A stretch of DNA of 64,000 nt from JBMOUD01 sp049319665 (lineage in GTDB: Bacteria; Pseudomonadota; Gammaproteobacteria; Enterobacterales; Enterobacteriaceae), in the NCBI RefSeq assembly GCF_049319665.1, contig NZ_JBMOUD010000008.1:172277-236276 (forward strand). Direction: 5' to 3'. Below the pieces are notes generated by a model, which saw only the letters and a program-made list of their open reading frames with translations, was not told the origin of the DNA and did no database searches. This document shows, piece after piece, positions 48,772-57,514 of the stretch. The position numbers and the translations under genes were made by a program. Each line of letters begins with the position of its first letter. The stretch's first letter is position 1.

Positions 48772-50244
48772 TTATCTCTTCGCACCTACTTCCTGCACGA
48801 TTGCTGCCAGTTGCTGACATAGCAGCTCGGCTTGCTGCTGGCTGACGATATTAGTAAATCCCATTAATAAGCCATTGCGTCTATTGCCGTTTTCACTCTT
48901 GACTACTCGCCATTCAGACAGCGGCTGTAGCGATAATCCTCGCTGACGCGCCAATGTAGTGACGTCACTATCGACAATACGCGGATCCAGCCGGGTACAA
49001 AGTTGGATACCGCCGTGCTGCGGCTCAACCTGTAATTCCCCCGTTGGAAAACTGCTGGCTATCGCTTGCGTCAAATAACCGCGTCGCTGCGCATAGAGCT
49101 GACGCATACGTTTCAGATGACGGTAGAAATGCCCTTGCTCAATAAAATCGGCTACGCTGGCCTGTAATAACGGCGGGCACGCACAGCTGCGCGTATGACA
49201 ATAGGCATCTACTTGTGCGACAAGGCTTTCTGGCACCACCAAATAGCCAATGCGTAGCGCTGGGAACATCACCTTGCTAAAGGTCCCGGCATACAGCACT
49301 CGTTCTTGCGTATCGAGACTTTTTAACGAAGGTAACGGCTGGCCCTGATAACGAAACTCACTGTCGTAATCATCTTCTAAAATCCACATTTTCCGCTCAG
49401 CAGCCCAGGCTAATATCGCCATACGCCGCGAGAGGCTCAGGCTAACGCCAAGTGGACTTTGATGAGTTGGAGTTAATGCCGCAAAACGCGCATTGGGCCA
49501 GCGGGCTATTGCCTCATCGATATTCATCCCTTCGCTATCGACAGGTACCGGCATCGGCGTGGCACCCGCCGCGGATAAAAACGCCTGAGTGACCGGATAG
49601 CCAGGATCTTCAAGCCAAACACCCTCTCCCGGTTGCATCAGACTGCCGGCGATTAAATCCAGCACGGCGCTGTAACCGGCACAGATAAACACTTGTTCAG
49701 GACGGCAAGAAAATCCGCGCGATAGTTGTAAATAACTGGCAATCGCCCGCCGCAATTCAGGGTCTCCCGCCAGCGGAGGGTGAGAAAGCGATACTGCCGT
49801 GCTATGGCGCAATCGACGCGCCACAATACGTGACCAGATAGCCCGGGGGAACGCATCCAATGCCGGTAAACCAAGTTGAAAAGATAACGGTAAATCTGGC
49901 TGTATTAAATCGGGAGCCGATTGTTCAGGAACCGATTGTGACGGATATGTTTTCCCTTGATTGGCAACCTGACTTGCCGACGGCAAATTCAACGTGCGGC
50001 TGACATAGGTACCCGCCTGCCCCCGACTTTGCAAGAAGCCTTCATCAAGCAACAAACCGTAAGCATTCTCTACCGTTGCACGGGCAACGCCCAGTTCGCT
50101 TGCCAGGCTACGTACCGAGGGTACTCGCTCCCCGGCATTAAGCTGTCCCTGTATAATCGCCTGTTTTACCCGCGTATAAATCTGCCGATATAACGGCGCA
50201 TCATGCAAATTATCCAGACGGAAATCACCAGCGAAGACAGACAT
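48772..50244 (-). CDS. MocR/PdxR-family transcriptional regulator
   Basis: A ~490-residue chimeric regulator. The GntR winged helix covers residues ~10-80 (PLYRQIYTRVKQAII, VPSVRSLASELGVARATVENAY). The rest is an aminotransferase-like domain with ILEDDYDSEFRYQG and the PLP-lysine in GTFSKVMFPALRIGYLV. I take ATG 50244 (MSVFAGDF); ATG 50256 is four codons upstream. It is divergent from an AhpD-like gene, with a perfect inverted repeat between them, so that gene is its likely target. Confidence 0.87.
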   Translation of the reverse strand: MSVFAGDFRLDNLHDAPLYRQIYTRVKQAIIQGQLNAGERVPSVRSLASELGVARATVENAYGLLLDEGFLQSRGQAGTYVSRTLNLPSASQVANQGKTYPSQSVPEQSAPDLIQPDLPLSFQLGLPALDAFPRAIWSRIVARRLRHSTAVSLSHPPLAGDPELRRAIASYLQLSRGFSCRPEQVFICAGYSAVLDLIAGSLMQPGEGVWLEDPGYPVTQAFLSAAGATPMPVPVDSEGMNIDEAIARWPNARFAALTPTHQSPLGVSLSLSRRMAILAWAAERKMWILEDDYDSEFRYQGQPLPSLKSLDTQERVLYAGTFSKVMFPALRIGYLVVPESLVAQVDAYCHTRSCACPPLLQASVADFIEQGHFYRHLKRMRQLYAQRRGYLTQAIASSFPTGELQVEPQHGGIQLCTRLDPRIVDSDVTTLARQRGLSLQPLSEWRVVKSENGNRRNGLLMGFTNIVSQQQAELLCQQLAAIVQEVGAKR

Positions 50245-50265
50245 TATGACCTGCAAAAAAAGACA

Positions 50266-50295
50266 TTTTATGGCTCTAAAATATAGGCCATAAAA
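50266..50295. promoter_or_regulatory. MocR-type operator in the divergent promoter region
   Basis: TTTTATGGC (50266-50274) and GCCATAAAA (50287-50295) are perfect 9-base arms separated by 12 bases, i.e. two helical turns centre to centre. It lies between the regulator and the AhpD-like gene. Confidence 0.6.
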
Positions 50296-50353
50296 ACGCT
50301 AAAGTCATCGCCATTACCTAATCACTCTGGTTAGTAACCTCTGAGGAAAAAAC

Positions 50354-50785
50354 ATGAATACATTACGCCTGCCTTATTATTCGCTGTCTGCCGCCACTTA
50401 CGAACCGCTGAAATCGGCAGTATTAACACTGGAAAAAAGCCCGCTGGGCATGACCATTATTGAATTGGTTTTCCTGCGCGTGTCGCAAATTAACGGCTGT
50501 GCTTTCTGTTTGGATATGCATTCAAAGGCATTGCGCAAATCTGGCGTCACGCAGGATAAATTAGATCAACTGGCCGGTTGGCGCGTCAGCCATCTCTACT
50601 CCGAGCGCGAACGTGCGGCATTAAATTGGGCGGAATCATTGACCCACGTGGCGACAACCGGCGCACCGGATAGCGATTTCGACGCGTTAAAAGCTCTGTT
50701 CAGCGATGTAGAAATCTCCGACTTGAGCTTCGCTATCAGCATCATGAATGCCTTCAACCGCTTGGCTGTCGGGATGCGTCAATAA
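50354..50785 (+). CDS. carboxymuconolactone decarboxylase/AhpD-like protein
   Basis: A 143-residue protein of the CMD family, AhpD-like peroxidase subgroup. The redox motif CAFCLDMH (residues ~49-56, C-x-x-C-x-x-x-H) is present, preceded by ELVFLRVSQINGC. It is divergent from the MocR-type regulator. It probably has alkyl-hydroperoxide or related thiol chemistry. A strong terminator follows. Confidence 0.87.
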   Translation: MNTLRLPYYSLSAATYEPLKSAVLTLEKSPLGMTIIELVFLRVSQINGCAFCLDMHSKALRKSGVTQDKLDQLAGWRVSHLYSERERAALNWAESLTHVATTGAPDSDFDALKALFSDVEISDLSFAISIMNAFNRLAVGMRQ

Positions 50786-50843
50786 ATTTTTGGTTGTTTT
50801 TACAACAAAAATATTTCTATAAAAAATTTTAAAAAAACTTTTC

Positions 50844-50882
50844 GGCCAGCAACCCGCATGATTCGGGGCCTGCTGGCCTTTT
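50844..50882 (+). terminator. strong rho-independent terminator
   Basis: GGCCAGCA (50844-50851) and TGCTGGCC (50871-50878) are perfect arms with an inner CCCG/CGGG, followed by TTTT. It ends the AhpD-like transcript before the nrd promoter. Confidence 0.85.
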
Positions 50883-50888
50883 GCGTTT

Positions 50889-50905
50889 AAATGATAATCA
50901 TTTTC
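50889..50905. promoter_or_regulatory. Fur box upstream of nrdHIEF
   Basis: AAATGATAATCATTTTC matches the Fur consensus GATAATGATAATCATTATC at most positions. In E. coli nrdHIEF is repressed by Fur and induced by iron limitation, which fits the manganese-loaded class Ib enzyme. Confidence 0.8.
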
Positions 50906-50911
50906 ACAATA

Positions 50912-50927
50912 GAACTATATATTGCGA
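50912..50927. promoter_or_regulatory. NrdR box 1
   Basis: GAACTATATATTGCGA keeps the C-T-ATATAT-T-G core of the NrdR consensus (acaCWATATATWGtgt). NrdR represses ribonucleotide reductase operons in response to (d)ATP levels. Confidence 0.7.
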
Positions 50928-50942
50928 GGTTGATATTATAAA

Positions 50943-50958
50943 ACACTACATCTAGTAT
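50943..50958. promoter_or_regulatory. NrdR box 2
   Basis: ACACTACATCTAGTAT fits the NrdR consensus with two core changes. Its start lies 31 bases from that of box 1, the three-turn spacing known for paired NrdR boxes in E. coli nrd promoters. Confidence 0.7.
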
Positions 50959-51138
50959 TTACTTCGTCAACTCGCACAAGCAGTTGATACGCATCTCGCC
51001 TGGCCCTGCGCGCCTTTTAGCGCCAAGGGTCAGCCAATTCCATCATTTTACCTATACCAGGTAACTTCGGATGCAGAAAGGAAGCCACTCATCCTCTGCG
51101 GATTGAAGCGCGACAGGTATATAAGGTCAATGCGAATC

Positions 51139-51387
51139 ATGAGCATCATTATTTATAGCAAGCCAGACTGCGTTCAATGTAATGCCACCTACCGCGCCCT
51201 TGATAAACAGGGTATTGCTTATCAGGTTATCGACCTGACACAAGATAGCCAAGCGCTGAGCCACGTTCGTGCCATGGGTTACCAACAAGTGCCGGTGATT
51301 ATCGCAGGCGACGAGCATTGGTCAGGCTTTCGTCCAGACAAAATCAGCGCACTGCATCAGCAATCTCAACTGCAAAGCGCCTATTAA
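51139..51387 (+). CDS. nrdH: NrdH glutaredoxin-like electron donor
   Basis: A ~82-residue thioredoxin-fold protein with the redox motif CVQC (near residues 11-14). Conserved VPVIIAGDEHWSGFRPDKI ends the protein and specifies NrdH. It supplies electrons to the NrdEF reductase. I take ATG 51139 (MSIIIYSK), as in homologues; ATG 51130 is three codons upstream and closer to AAGG. It is first in the nrdHIEF operon. Confidence 0.93.
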   Translation: MSIIIYSKPDCVQCNATYRALDKQGIAYQVIDLTQDSQALSHVRAMGYQQVPVIIAGDEHWSGFRPDKISALHQQSQLQSAY

Positions 51388-51396
51388 GGCATTGAG

Positions 51397-51801
51397 ATGA
51401 ATCCCTTGGTGTACTTTTCCAGTCAATCGGAAAACACCCATCGTTTTGTCGGTAAGCTCGACTTACCGGCAATACGTATTCCGATTGGCGGTCAGCATGA
51501 AAAACTGCGTATGACCCAACCCTACATCCTGGTGGTTCCTAGTTACGGTGGAGGATCGGCGAAAGGTGCCGTTCCCATTCAGGTGATCCACTTTCTCAAT
51601 GATGAGCACAACCGCTCGCTCATTCGTGGTGTGATTGCCGCCGGTAACACCAATTTCGGCGCAGCTTATGGTCTCGCCGGTGAAATCGTCTCCCAGAAAT
51701 GTCAGGTGCCCTACCTGTATCGTTTTGAACTGCTGGGTACCCCGGAAGACGTGGCTAACGTAAAAAAAGGAGTAACTGAATTTTGGCAGCGACAGAATTA
51801 G
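51397..51801 (+). CDS. nrdI: NrdI flavodoxin-like protein
   Basis: A 134-residue flavodoxin-like protein that delivers the oxidant for assembling the Mn(III)2-tyrosyl radical of NrdF. LVYFSSQSENTHRFVGKL is the FMN phosphate loop; PSYGGGSAKGAVPIQVIHFL and GNTNFGAAYGLAG follow. It starts 9 bases after nrdH and its end overlaps nrdE by 19 bases. Confidence 0.95.
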   Translation: MNPLVYFSSQSENTHRFVGKLDLPAIRIPIGGQHEKLRMTQPYILVVPSYGGGSAKGAVPIQVIHFLNDEHNRSLIRGVIAAGNTNFGAAYGLAGEIVSQKCQVPYLYRFELLGTPEDVANVKKGVTEFWQRQN

Positions 51802-53933
51802 CCATTACCGATCCCGGCACACAGAGCCCGGACTACCACGCGCTGAACGCGATGTTAAATTTGTTCGATGCCGACGGGAAAATTCAGTTTGATAAGGACA
51901 GACTGGCCGCGCGGCAGTATTTTCTGCAACACGTGAATCAAAATACGGTGTTTTTCCATAATCTGGCGGAAAAGCTGCGCTATCTGGTCGAAGAAGGCTA
52001 TTACGAAGCCGAAGTGCTGGATCAATATGCTTTTGATGATATCAAGGGCCTGTTCAAACGCGCGTATAACTATAAATTCCGCTTCCAGACCTTTCTGGGG
52101 GCGTTCAAGTATTACACCAGCTACACGCTGAAAACCTTCGATGGTAAACGCTATCTGGAACGCTACGAAGACCGCGTTTGTCTGGTCGCACTGACGCTGG
52201 CGCAAGGCGATATCAAGCTAGCGGCTAAGCTGCTCGATGAGATTATCTCTGGGCGCTTCCAACCGGCGACGCCAACCTTCCTTAACTGCGGCAAAAAACA
52301 GCGCGGTGAGCTGGTTTCCTGCTTCTTGCTTCGTATTGAAGATAATATGGAGTCGATTGGCCGTTCGGTGAACTCCGCGCTACAACTGTCCAAACGCGGC
52401 GGCGGCGTGGCCTTTATGCTCAGCAATATCCGTGAAGTCGGCGCACCGATCAAACGCATTGAAAACCAGTCTTCCGGGGTGATCCCGATCATGAAGATGC
52501 TGGAAGATGCGTTCTCTTACGCCAATCAGCTCGGCGCTCGTCAAGGCGCAGGCGCGGTGTATCTTAACGCTCATCACCCGGATATTTTGCGTTTTCTCGA
52601 TACCAAACGCGAAAATGCCGATGAGAAGATCCGTATTAAAACCCTGTCTTTAGGCGTGGTGATCCCGGATATCACTTTCGAGCTGGCGAAGAACAACGAA
52701 GATATGTACCTGTTCTCGCCCTACCACATTGAGAAAGTGTATGGCGTGCCGATGTCGGAAATCAGCATCAGCGAAAAATACCGCGAGATGGTTAACGATA
52801 AGCGCATCCACAAGACCAAAATCAACGCCCGTGAATTTTTCCAGGTGCTGGCAGAGATCCAGTTTGAGTCTGGCTACCCGTACATTATGTTTGAAGATAC
52901 GGTTAACCGCGCTAACCCGATCAAAGGTCGCATCAATATGAGCAACCTGTGTTCGGAGATTTTGCAGGTCAACACCGCCACCGAATATAGCGAAGACCTC
53001 GGTTATAAAAACATTGGCAAAGATATCTCCTGCAATCTCGGTTCTTTGAATATTGCGGCTACCATGGATTCGCCTGATTTTGGCCAAACGGTAGAAATGG
53101 CGATCCGCGCACTGACCGCAGTCTCTGATATGAGCCATATCCGCTCGGTGCCATCGATTGAGCAAGGCAACCACGATTCTCACGCCATCGGGCTGGGGCA
53201 AATGAACCTGCACGGCTATCTGGCGCGTGAGCGGATTTTCTATGGCTCAGAAGAAGGGCTGGATTTCACCAATATCTATTTCTACAGCGTTGTTTATCAC
53301 GCAATTCGCGCCTCTAACCAATTGGCGATTGAACGTAAACAGAGCTTTAAGGGCTTTGCTGATTCAACCTATGCCAGCGGGGCTTATTTCGATAAATACC
53401 TCGAAGATAAATGGCACCCAAAAACCGAGCGCGTACGCGAGCTCTTTGCCGTTAGCGGCATTACTATTCCGGGCGTTGCCGAGTGGGCAGCGCTGAAAGA
53501 GTCAGTGATGGCGCATGGTTTGTACAACCAAAACCTGCAGGCGGTACCGCCAACCGGCTCGATTTCTTACATCAACAACTCCACCTCCAGCATTCACCCG
53601 ATTGTCTCGCGGGTAGAAATCCGTAAAGAAGGCAAAATTGGCCGGGTTTATTATCCCGCCGCCTTTATGAGCAACGACAACCTGGAGTATTACCAGGACG
53701 CCTATGAAATCGGCCCTGAGAAGATCATTGATACCTATGCCCAAGCCACGCAGCACGTCGATCAGGGCTTGTCGCTAACGCTGTTCTTCCGCGATACCGC
53801 CACCACCCGCGATATTAACAAGGCGCAGATTTACGCCTGGCGTAAAGGCATCAAAACCATTTATTACATCCGTCTGCGTCAGATGGCGCTGGAAGGCACT
53901 GAAGTTGAAGGCTGCGTTTCCTGCACCTTGTGA
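51783..53933 (+). CDS. nrdE: class Ib ribonucleotide reductase, large (catalytic) subunit
   Basis: A 716-residue R1 subunit that reduces ribonucleoside diphosphates. Catalytic parts are TPTFLNCGKKQRGELVSCFLL, NLCSEILQVN (thiyl Cys), AVPPTGSISYINNSTSSIHPI, and the C-terminal CVSC pair that takes electrons from NrdH. The start is TTG 51783, with AGGAG ten bases upstream; the next ATG would remove conserved sequence. There is no ATP cone, as in other class Ib enzymes. Confidence 0.95.
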   Translation: MAATELAITDPGTQSPDYHALNAMLNLFDADGKIQFDKDRLAARQYFLQHVNQNTVFFHNLAEKLRYLVEEGYYEAEVLDQYAFDDIKGLFKRAYNYKFRFQTFLGAFKYYTSYTLKTFDGKRYLERYEDRVCLVALTLAQGDIKLAAKLLDEIISGRFQPATPTFLNCGKKQRGELVSCFLLRIEDNMESIGRSVNSALQLSKRGGGVAFMLSNIREVGAPIKRIENQSSGVIPIMKMLEDAFSYANQLGARQGAGAVYLNAHHPDILRFLDTKRENADEKIRIKTLSLGVVIPDITFELAKNNEDMYLFSPYHIEKVYGVPMSEISISEKYREMVNDKRIHKTKINAREFFQVLAEIQFESGYPYIMFEDTVNRANPIKGRINMSNLCSEILQVNTATEYSEDLGYKNIGKDISCNLGSLNIAATMDSPDFGQTVEMAIRALTAVSDMSHIRSVPSIEQGNHDSHAIGLGQMNLHGYLARERIFYGSEEGLDFTNIYFYSVVYHAIRASNQLAIERKQSFKGFADSTYASGAYFDKYLEDKWHPKTERVRELFAVSGITIPGVAEWAALKESVMAHGLYNQNLQAVPPTGSISYINNSTSSIHPIVSRVEIRKEGKIGRVYYPAAFMSNDNLEYYQDAYEIGPEKIIDTYAQATQHVDQGLSLTLFFRDTATTRDINKAQIYAWRKGIKTIYYIRLRQMALEGTEVEGCVSCTL

Positions 53934-53952
53934 CATAAAGGACCAACGACTT

Positions 53953-54936
53953 ATGACCGCAATTAAACAAAAATGGGTGTCACAGCCTGTCAGCAAAGCC
54001 ATTAACTGGAACAAGATCCAGGATGACAAAGATTTAGAAGTCTGGAACCGGCTGACTTCTAACTTCTGGCTGCCAGAAAAGGTGCCGCTGTCCAATGATA
54101 TTCCGTCCTGGGCCACGCTCACCGCACAGGAAAAACAACTGACGATTCGAGTCTTTACCGGGCTGACGCTGCTCGATACGCTGCAAAACGTGGTCGGCGC
54201 ACCTGGCCTGATGAAAGATGCAGTCACCCCGCATGAAGAAGCGGTCTATTCTAATATCTGCTTTATGGAAGCGGTACACGCGCGCTCTTACAGCTCAATA
54301 TTCTCCACCCTGTGCTCGACACCAGATGTTGATGAAGCTTATCGCTGGAGCGAAGAGAACGTCGCGCTGCAAAACAAAGCGGCTATCGTGCTCTCTTATT
54401 ACAACGGTGAAGATCCGCTGATGAAGAAGGTCGCCAGCGTGTTCCTGGAATCCTTCCTGTTCTATTCTGGATTCTATCTGCCGATGTACTGGTCGAGCCG
54501 CGCTAAACTCACGAATACCGCCGATCTGATCCGGCTGATCATTCGTGATGAAGCGGTACATGGATACTATATTGGCTATAAATTCCAGCAGGCTCTGCAA
54601 AAAGAGAGCCCTGAACGTCAACGGCAGATCAAAGACCAGACCTTTGATTTAATCCAGGATCTCTACGATAACGAAATCCGTTACACCGAAGAGCTGTATG
54701 ACGGCGTGGGCTGGAGCGAAGAGGTGAAAACCTTCCTGCATTACAATGCGAACAAAGCCTTGATGAATCTGGGCTATGAAGCGCTGTTCCCTGCCAGCAT
54801 GGCGGCAGTCAACCCGGCTATTTTATCGGCATTATCGCCAAACGCCGATGAAAACCACGATTTCTTCTCAGGTTCAGGTTCATCTTATGTGATTGGCAAA
54901 GCGGTAAATACTGAAGACGAAGACTGGGATTTTTAA
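53953..54936 (+). CDS. nrdF: class Ib ribonucleotide reductase, small (radical) subunit
   Basis: A 327-residue R2 subunit carrying the dimetal-tyrosyl radical site: EEAVYSNICFMEAVHARSYSSIFSTL and RDEAVHGYYIGYK give the metal ligands. The end EDEDWDF is the tail that docks on NrdE. The start ATG 53953 follows AAAGGA; the frame runs upstream into nrdE without a site. It is 19 bases after nrdE and last in the operon. Confidence 0.95.
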   Translation: MTAIKQKWVSQPVSKAINWNKIQDDKDLEVWNRLTSNFWLPEKVPLSNDIPSWATLTAQEKQLTIRVFTGLTLLDTLQNVVGAPGLMKDAVTPHEEAVYSNICFMEAVHARSYSSIFSTLCSTPDVDEAYRWSEENVALQNKAAIVLSYYNGEDPLMKKVASVFLESFLFYSGFYLPMYWSSRAKLTNTADLIRLIIRDEAVHGYYIGYKFQQALQKESPERQRQIKDQTFDLIQDLYDNEIRYTEELYDGVGWSEEVKTFLHYNANKALMNLGYEALFPASMAAVNPAILSALSPNADENHDFFSGSGSSYVIGKAVNTEDEDWDF

Positions 54937-55144
54937 GGGTAACGTTATTTATTCCAGCAATATAAACGAGAGGTTGAGTTGCCATTCAAATAGATTTTTG
55001 GCGGCTCACTTCTTAAAATATCGACGCTACATATCTCGCTACACGCCATATACCAATATGGGTATTTATTACAGCTATCCCCACAGGCATGTCAATGGAC
55101 TACGAGCCAATGAAACACTGGGTCAGAGAAGTATTAAGAAGGGA

Positions 55145-55315
55145 TTAAACAACAAGACGTAAATGGGAGAACTTTTTACGTGTTGCTTCAAGGGAAGCTT
55201 CGATCTTCGCTGAGCACTGACCCGTTTCAACCGCCGTTGAGGTGACGACAGAACGAACGATATCTGCACGAGAGGGCTTAGCGTAAGATACCTGTGCTTC
55301 TTTATTGTCACTCAT
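55145..55315 (-). CDS. small hypothetical protein
   Basis: A 56-residue protein starting MSDNKEAQVSYAKPSRADIV, ending in a basic KKFSHLRLVV. AAGGGG sits seven bases before the ATG, which supports real translation. The frame is open to 55372. No family is recognised. It lies convergent to nrdF and divergent from the glycosyltransferase gene. Confidence 0.5.
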   Translation of the reverse strand: MSDNKEAQVSYAKPSRADIVRSVVTSTAVETGQCSAKIEASLEATRKKFSHLRLVV

Positions 55316-55807
55316 CACTGCCCCTTCACGGTCGGTTTTTAGGTCAAAATGATCCTTTAAATAGTATCTCAAGATTTCTAGGCGACGTCATAAAATCTAA
55401 GCATTTCTATTCCTCAAAATGACACTACATATTTTGCAGTTAATTGACCACAATCAGTAAATTATAACAATGACAAACTGGCTTCATGCGCTATACTGAA
55501 TTCCGCATGTATTCTGGTGATTTATTTTAATTAAATATTTACTTGAATAAATAAAAAATGAGTGCTGAATTATGACACGCAAAAAAACACGGCACATAAA
55601 AACTAAGTAAAATCCTATTTCCACTCTACATCATTACTCATCCATTAATAAAAATCAGAGTAATAATTACAGATTAAATTGACATAATAAGGCGGCAAGG
55701 TGCTGTGGTGATATTCGTTATGGATGGCTAGAGATTTGTTATTACTAGCTAGATTTTGCCACAATTAAAATTTCTCAATTAATTTAATTTTTAAGGACTA
55801 AAAGGTG
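55316..55807. other. AT-rich region upstream of the glycosyltransferase gene
   Basis: About 490 bases with very high A+T and no credible gene, dyad or RNA. It should contain promoters for the small gene (left) and the glycosyltransferase (right). Its composition suggests H-NS-type silencing of acquired DNA; this is inference. Confidence 0.4.
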
Positions 55808-56995
55808 ATGGCAAATTTGGGAATGACAAAACGACAGCTACATGTCGCAATTTTTAACTGTGCCGAATATGGACACGTCAACCCTACCCTAGGGACTGTC
55901 AAAGAGCTTGTTGCCCGTGGATACCGAGTCAGCTACACAACATCGCCAGAATTCGCTCGCTGCATTGAGCTTGCTGGCGCTACACCGGTACTCTTCGAGC
56001 CAAGAGTAACAAAAGAGAAACCGCTGCCAGAGAATTTAGCGTATGTTAACGAGGAATTTGCCAAAGAGGCGTATGACAATTATCCTAAAATGATGCTCGC
56101 TTTTAACAATGATCGACCAGATGTTATCGCCTATGACATGTTTGGCTGGCATGGTAAGGCTCTTGCATATTTATGGAATATACCTTCTGTTCTCATCATG
56201 CCAACACATGTAAGTTATGAAGGAATATTCGAAGAATGGCATAGCATACCTCTCGACAAACAACCTTCCCCGCCAATCTTGGAAAAAATGTTACGGGATA
56301 ACGATCTGAAACTACCCATTGAACCCTTTATGGCCGATCATGAAAATGTTATTGCTTATATTCCTCGTTCTTTCCAAGAAAAACTAGACACAACAGATCC
56401 TTCAACTGTATTCGTTGGACCTGACATTGAAGGTCGGTCATCTCACACTGACTGGACACCACCGCAAACGGACAATCCAATCGTAGTCATATCATTAGGT
56501 ACTATATTTAATCACCAGCCATCATTTTTTCATACATGTATAAAAGCGTTTGCTGATACAGAGTGGCATGTAATATTGGTCATTGGTCGTTACACTGACG
56601 CTGAGGGGCTCGGTGAATTACCGCCCAATATTGAAATACATCGCAGTATACCGCAATTGGAAGTGTTACAAATAGCCAGCCTATTTGTAACTCATGCAGG
56701 CATGGGTAGTGTAATGGAGTCGGTGTATTATGGCGTACCTATGCTAGCAGTTCCACAAATGGCAGAACAGCGCACTAACGCTAAACGGATCCAAGAACTA
56801 AATTTAGGGAAATATCTGCCGCGGGAGAATATTACTGCAGAAAATCTACTTTCTTACGCACGTGAAGTAAAAACCAATCCTAATTATCAACAAAACATTT
56901 CACTTTTACAAAAAGAAATTAAATGCGCTGGTGGAGCAAAATCTGCGGCAAACGCTTTTGACAGAATAATGAGCACTGTTGCAAATAGCCAGTGA
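55808..56995 (+). CDS. UGT/MGT-family glycosyltransferase
   Basis: A 395-residue GT-B glycosyltransferase of family GT1 (macrolide glycosyltransferase type). The acceptor-side base is probably His in NCAEYGHVNP. The nucleotide-sugar signature is FVTHAGMGSVMESVYYGVPMLAVPQMAEQ. It would glycosylate a small hydrophobic acceptor, perhaps an antibiotic or a terpenoid. ATG 55808 follows AAGGA; GTG 55805 is also possible. It stands alone between nrdF and mutS in AT-rich surroundings and is probably acquired. Confidence 0.85.
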   Translation: MANLGMTKRQLHVAIFNCAEYGHVNPTLGTVKELVARGYRVSYTTSPEFARCIELAGATPVLFEPRVTKEKPLPENLAYVNEEFAKEAYDNYPKMMLAFNNDRPDVIAYDMFGWHGKALAYLWNIPSVLIMPTHVSYEGIFEEWHSIPLDKQPSPPILEKMLRDNDLKLPIEPFMADHENVIAYIPRSFQEKLDTTDPSTVFVGPDIEGRSSHTDWTPPQTDNPIVVISLGTIFNHQPSFFHTCIKAFADTEWHVILVIGRYTDAEGLGELPPNIEIHRSIPQLEVLQIASLFVTHAGMGSVMESVYYGVPMLAVPQMAEQRTNAKRIQELNLGKYLPRENITAENLLSYAREVKTNPNYQQNISLLQKEIKCAGGAKSAANAFDRIMSTVANSQ

Positions 56996-57514
56996 TGGTA
57001 AACTTAATGCCGGGGTCTAGTTTTGGCATAGATTGATATTTTTATACCTCTAAAACGCCTGATGCATTATATCGGGCGTTTTGTATTTTAATGACAAGAG
57101 GCGATCGCTCATTGTTAAAGAGTTCGACTACCCTCAGTATCAGCAAAGTCATCATCGAAATCCCCTAAACCCATTACATACCAGATTTACGGCACGCCTC
57201 TAATTTCCCTCCACAACAGCTTATTGCTTGTTTGGCTGGTATGATACGTTGCACCATCGGGATGGCTTTAAACCGGTGGTTTAACATCCAGGTAATCTTT
57301 TGCGACAACTAAATATTCCATGACAACCCGTTGATTTACTTATGCTGGTTGCAATTTTCAGCCAGTGGCGGTTGTACGCTTTCATGTTGTACTTGTACCA
57401 TAACGCACATCGCAACGCGGACCTCGGCGTCGTGCAGTAAGATCACGTGATAACGAACGAAAACAACAAAATCACAATCAACTTTAAATTCAATGGATTA
57501 ATAAGATTAAGTCT
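56996..57514. other. gene-free region upstream of mutS
   Basis: About 520 bases. A terminator for the glycosyltransferase gene lies at 57053-57085. The rest is of mixed composition with many stops in all frames. No gene, RNA or repeat is evident; it should hold the mutS promoter. Confidence 0.4.
57053..57085 (+). terminator. terminator of the glycosyltransferase gene
   Basis: AAACGCC (57053-57059) and GGGCGTTT (57074-57081) pair with one base to spare, followed by T-rich TTGTATTTT. Confidence 0.6.

Noticed and set aside
48261..50785. Anti-phage defence island reading of ygaM to the AhpD-like gene
   Set aside because: All members are explained by known housekeeping or regulator families; no defence domains.
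52650..53213. 187-codon minus-strand frame inside nrdE
   Set aside because: Antisense shadow of a strongly conserved gene; no start site or family likeness.
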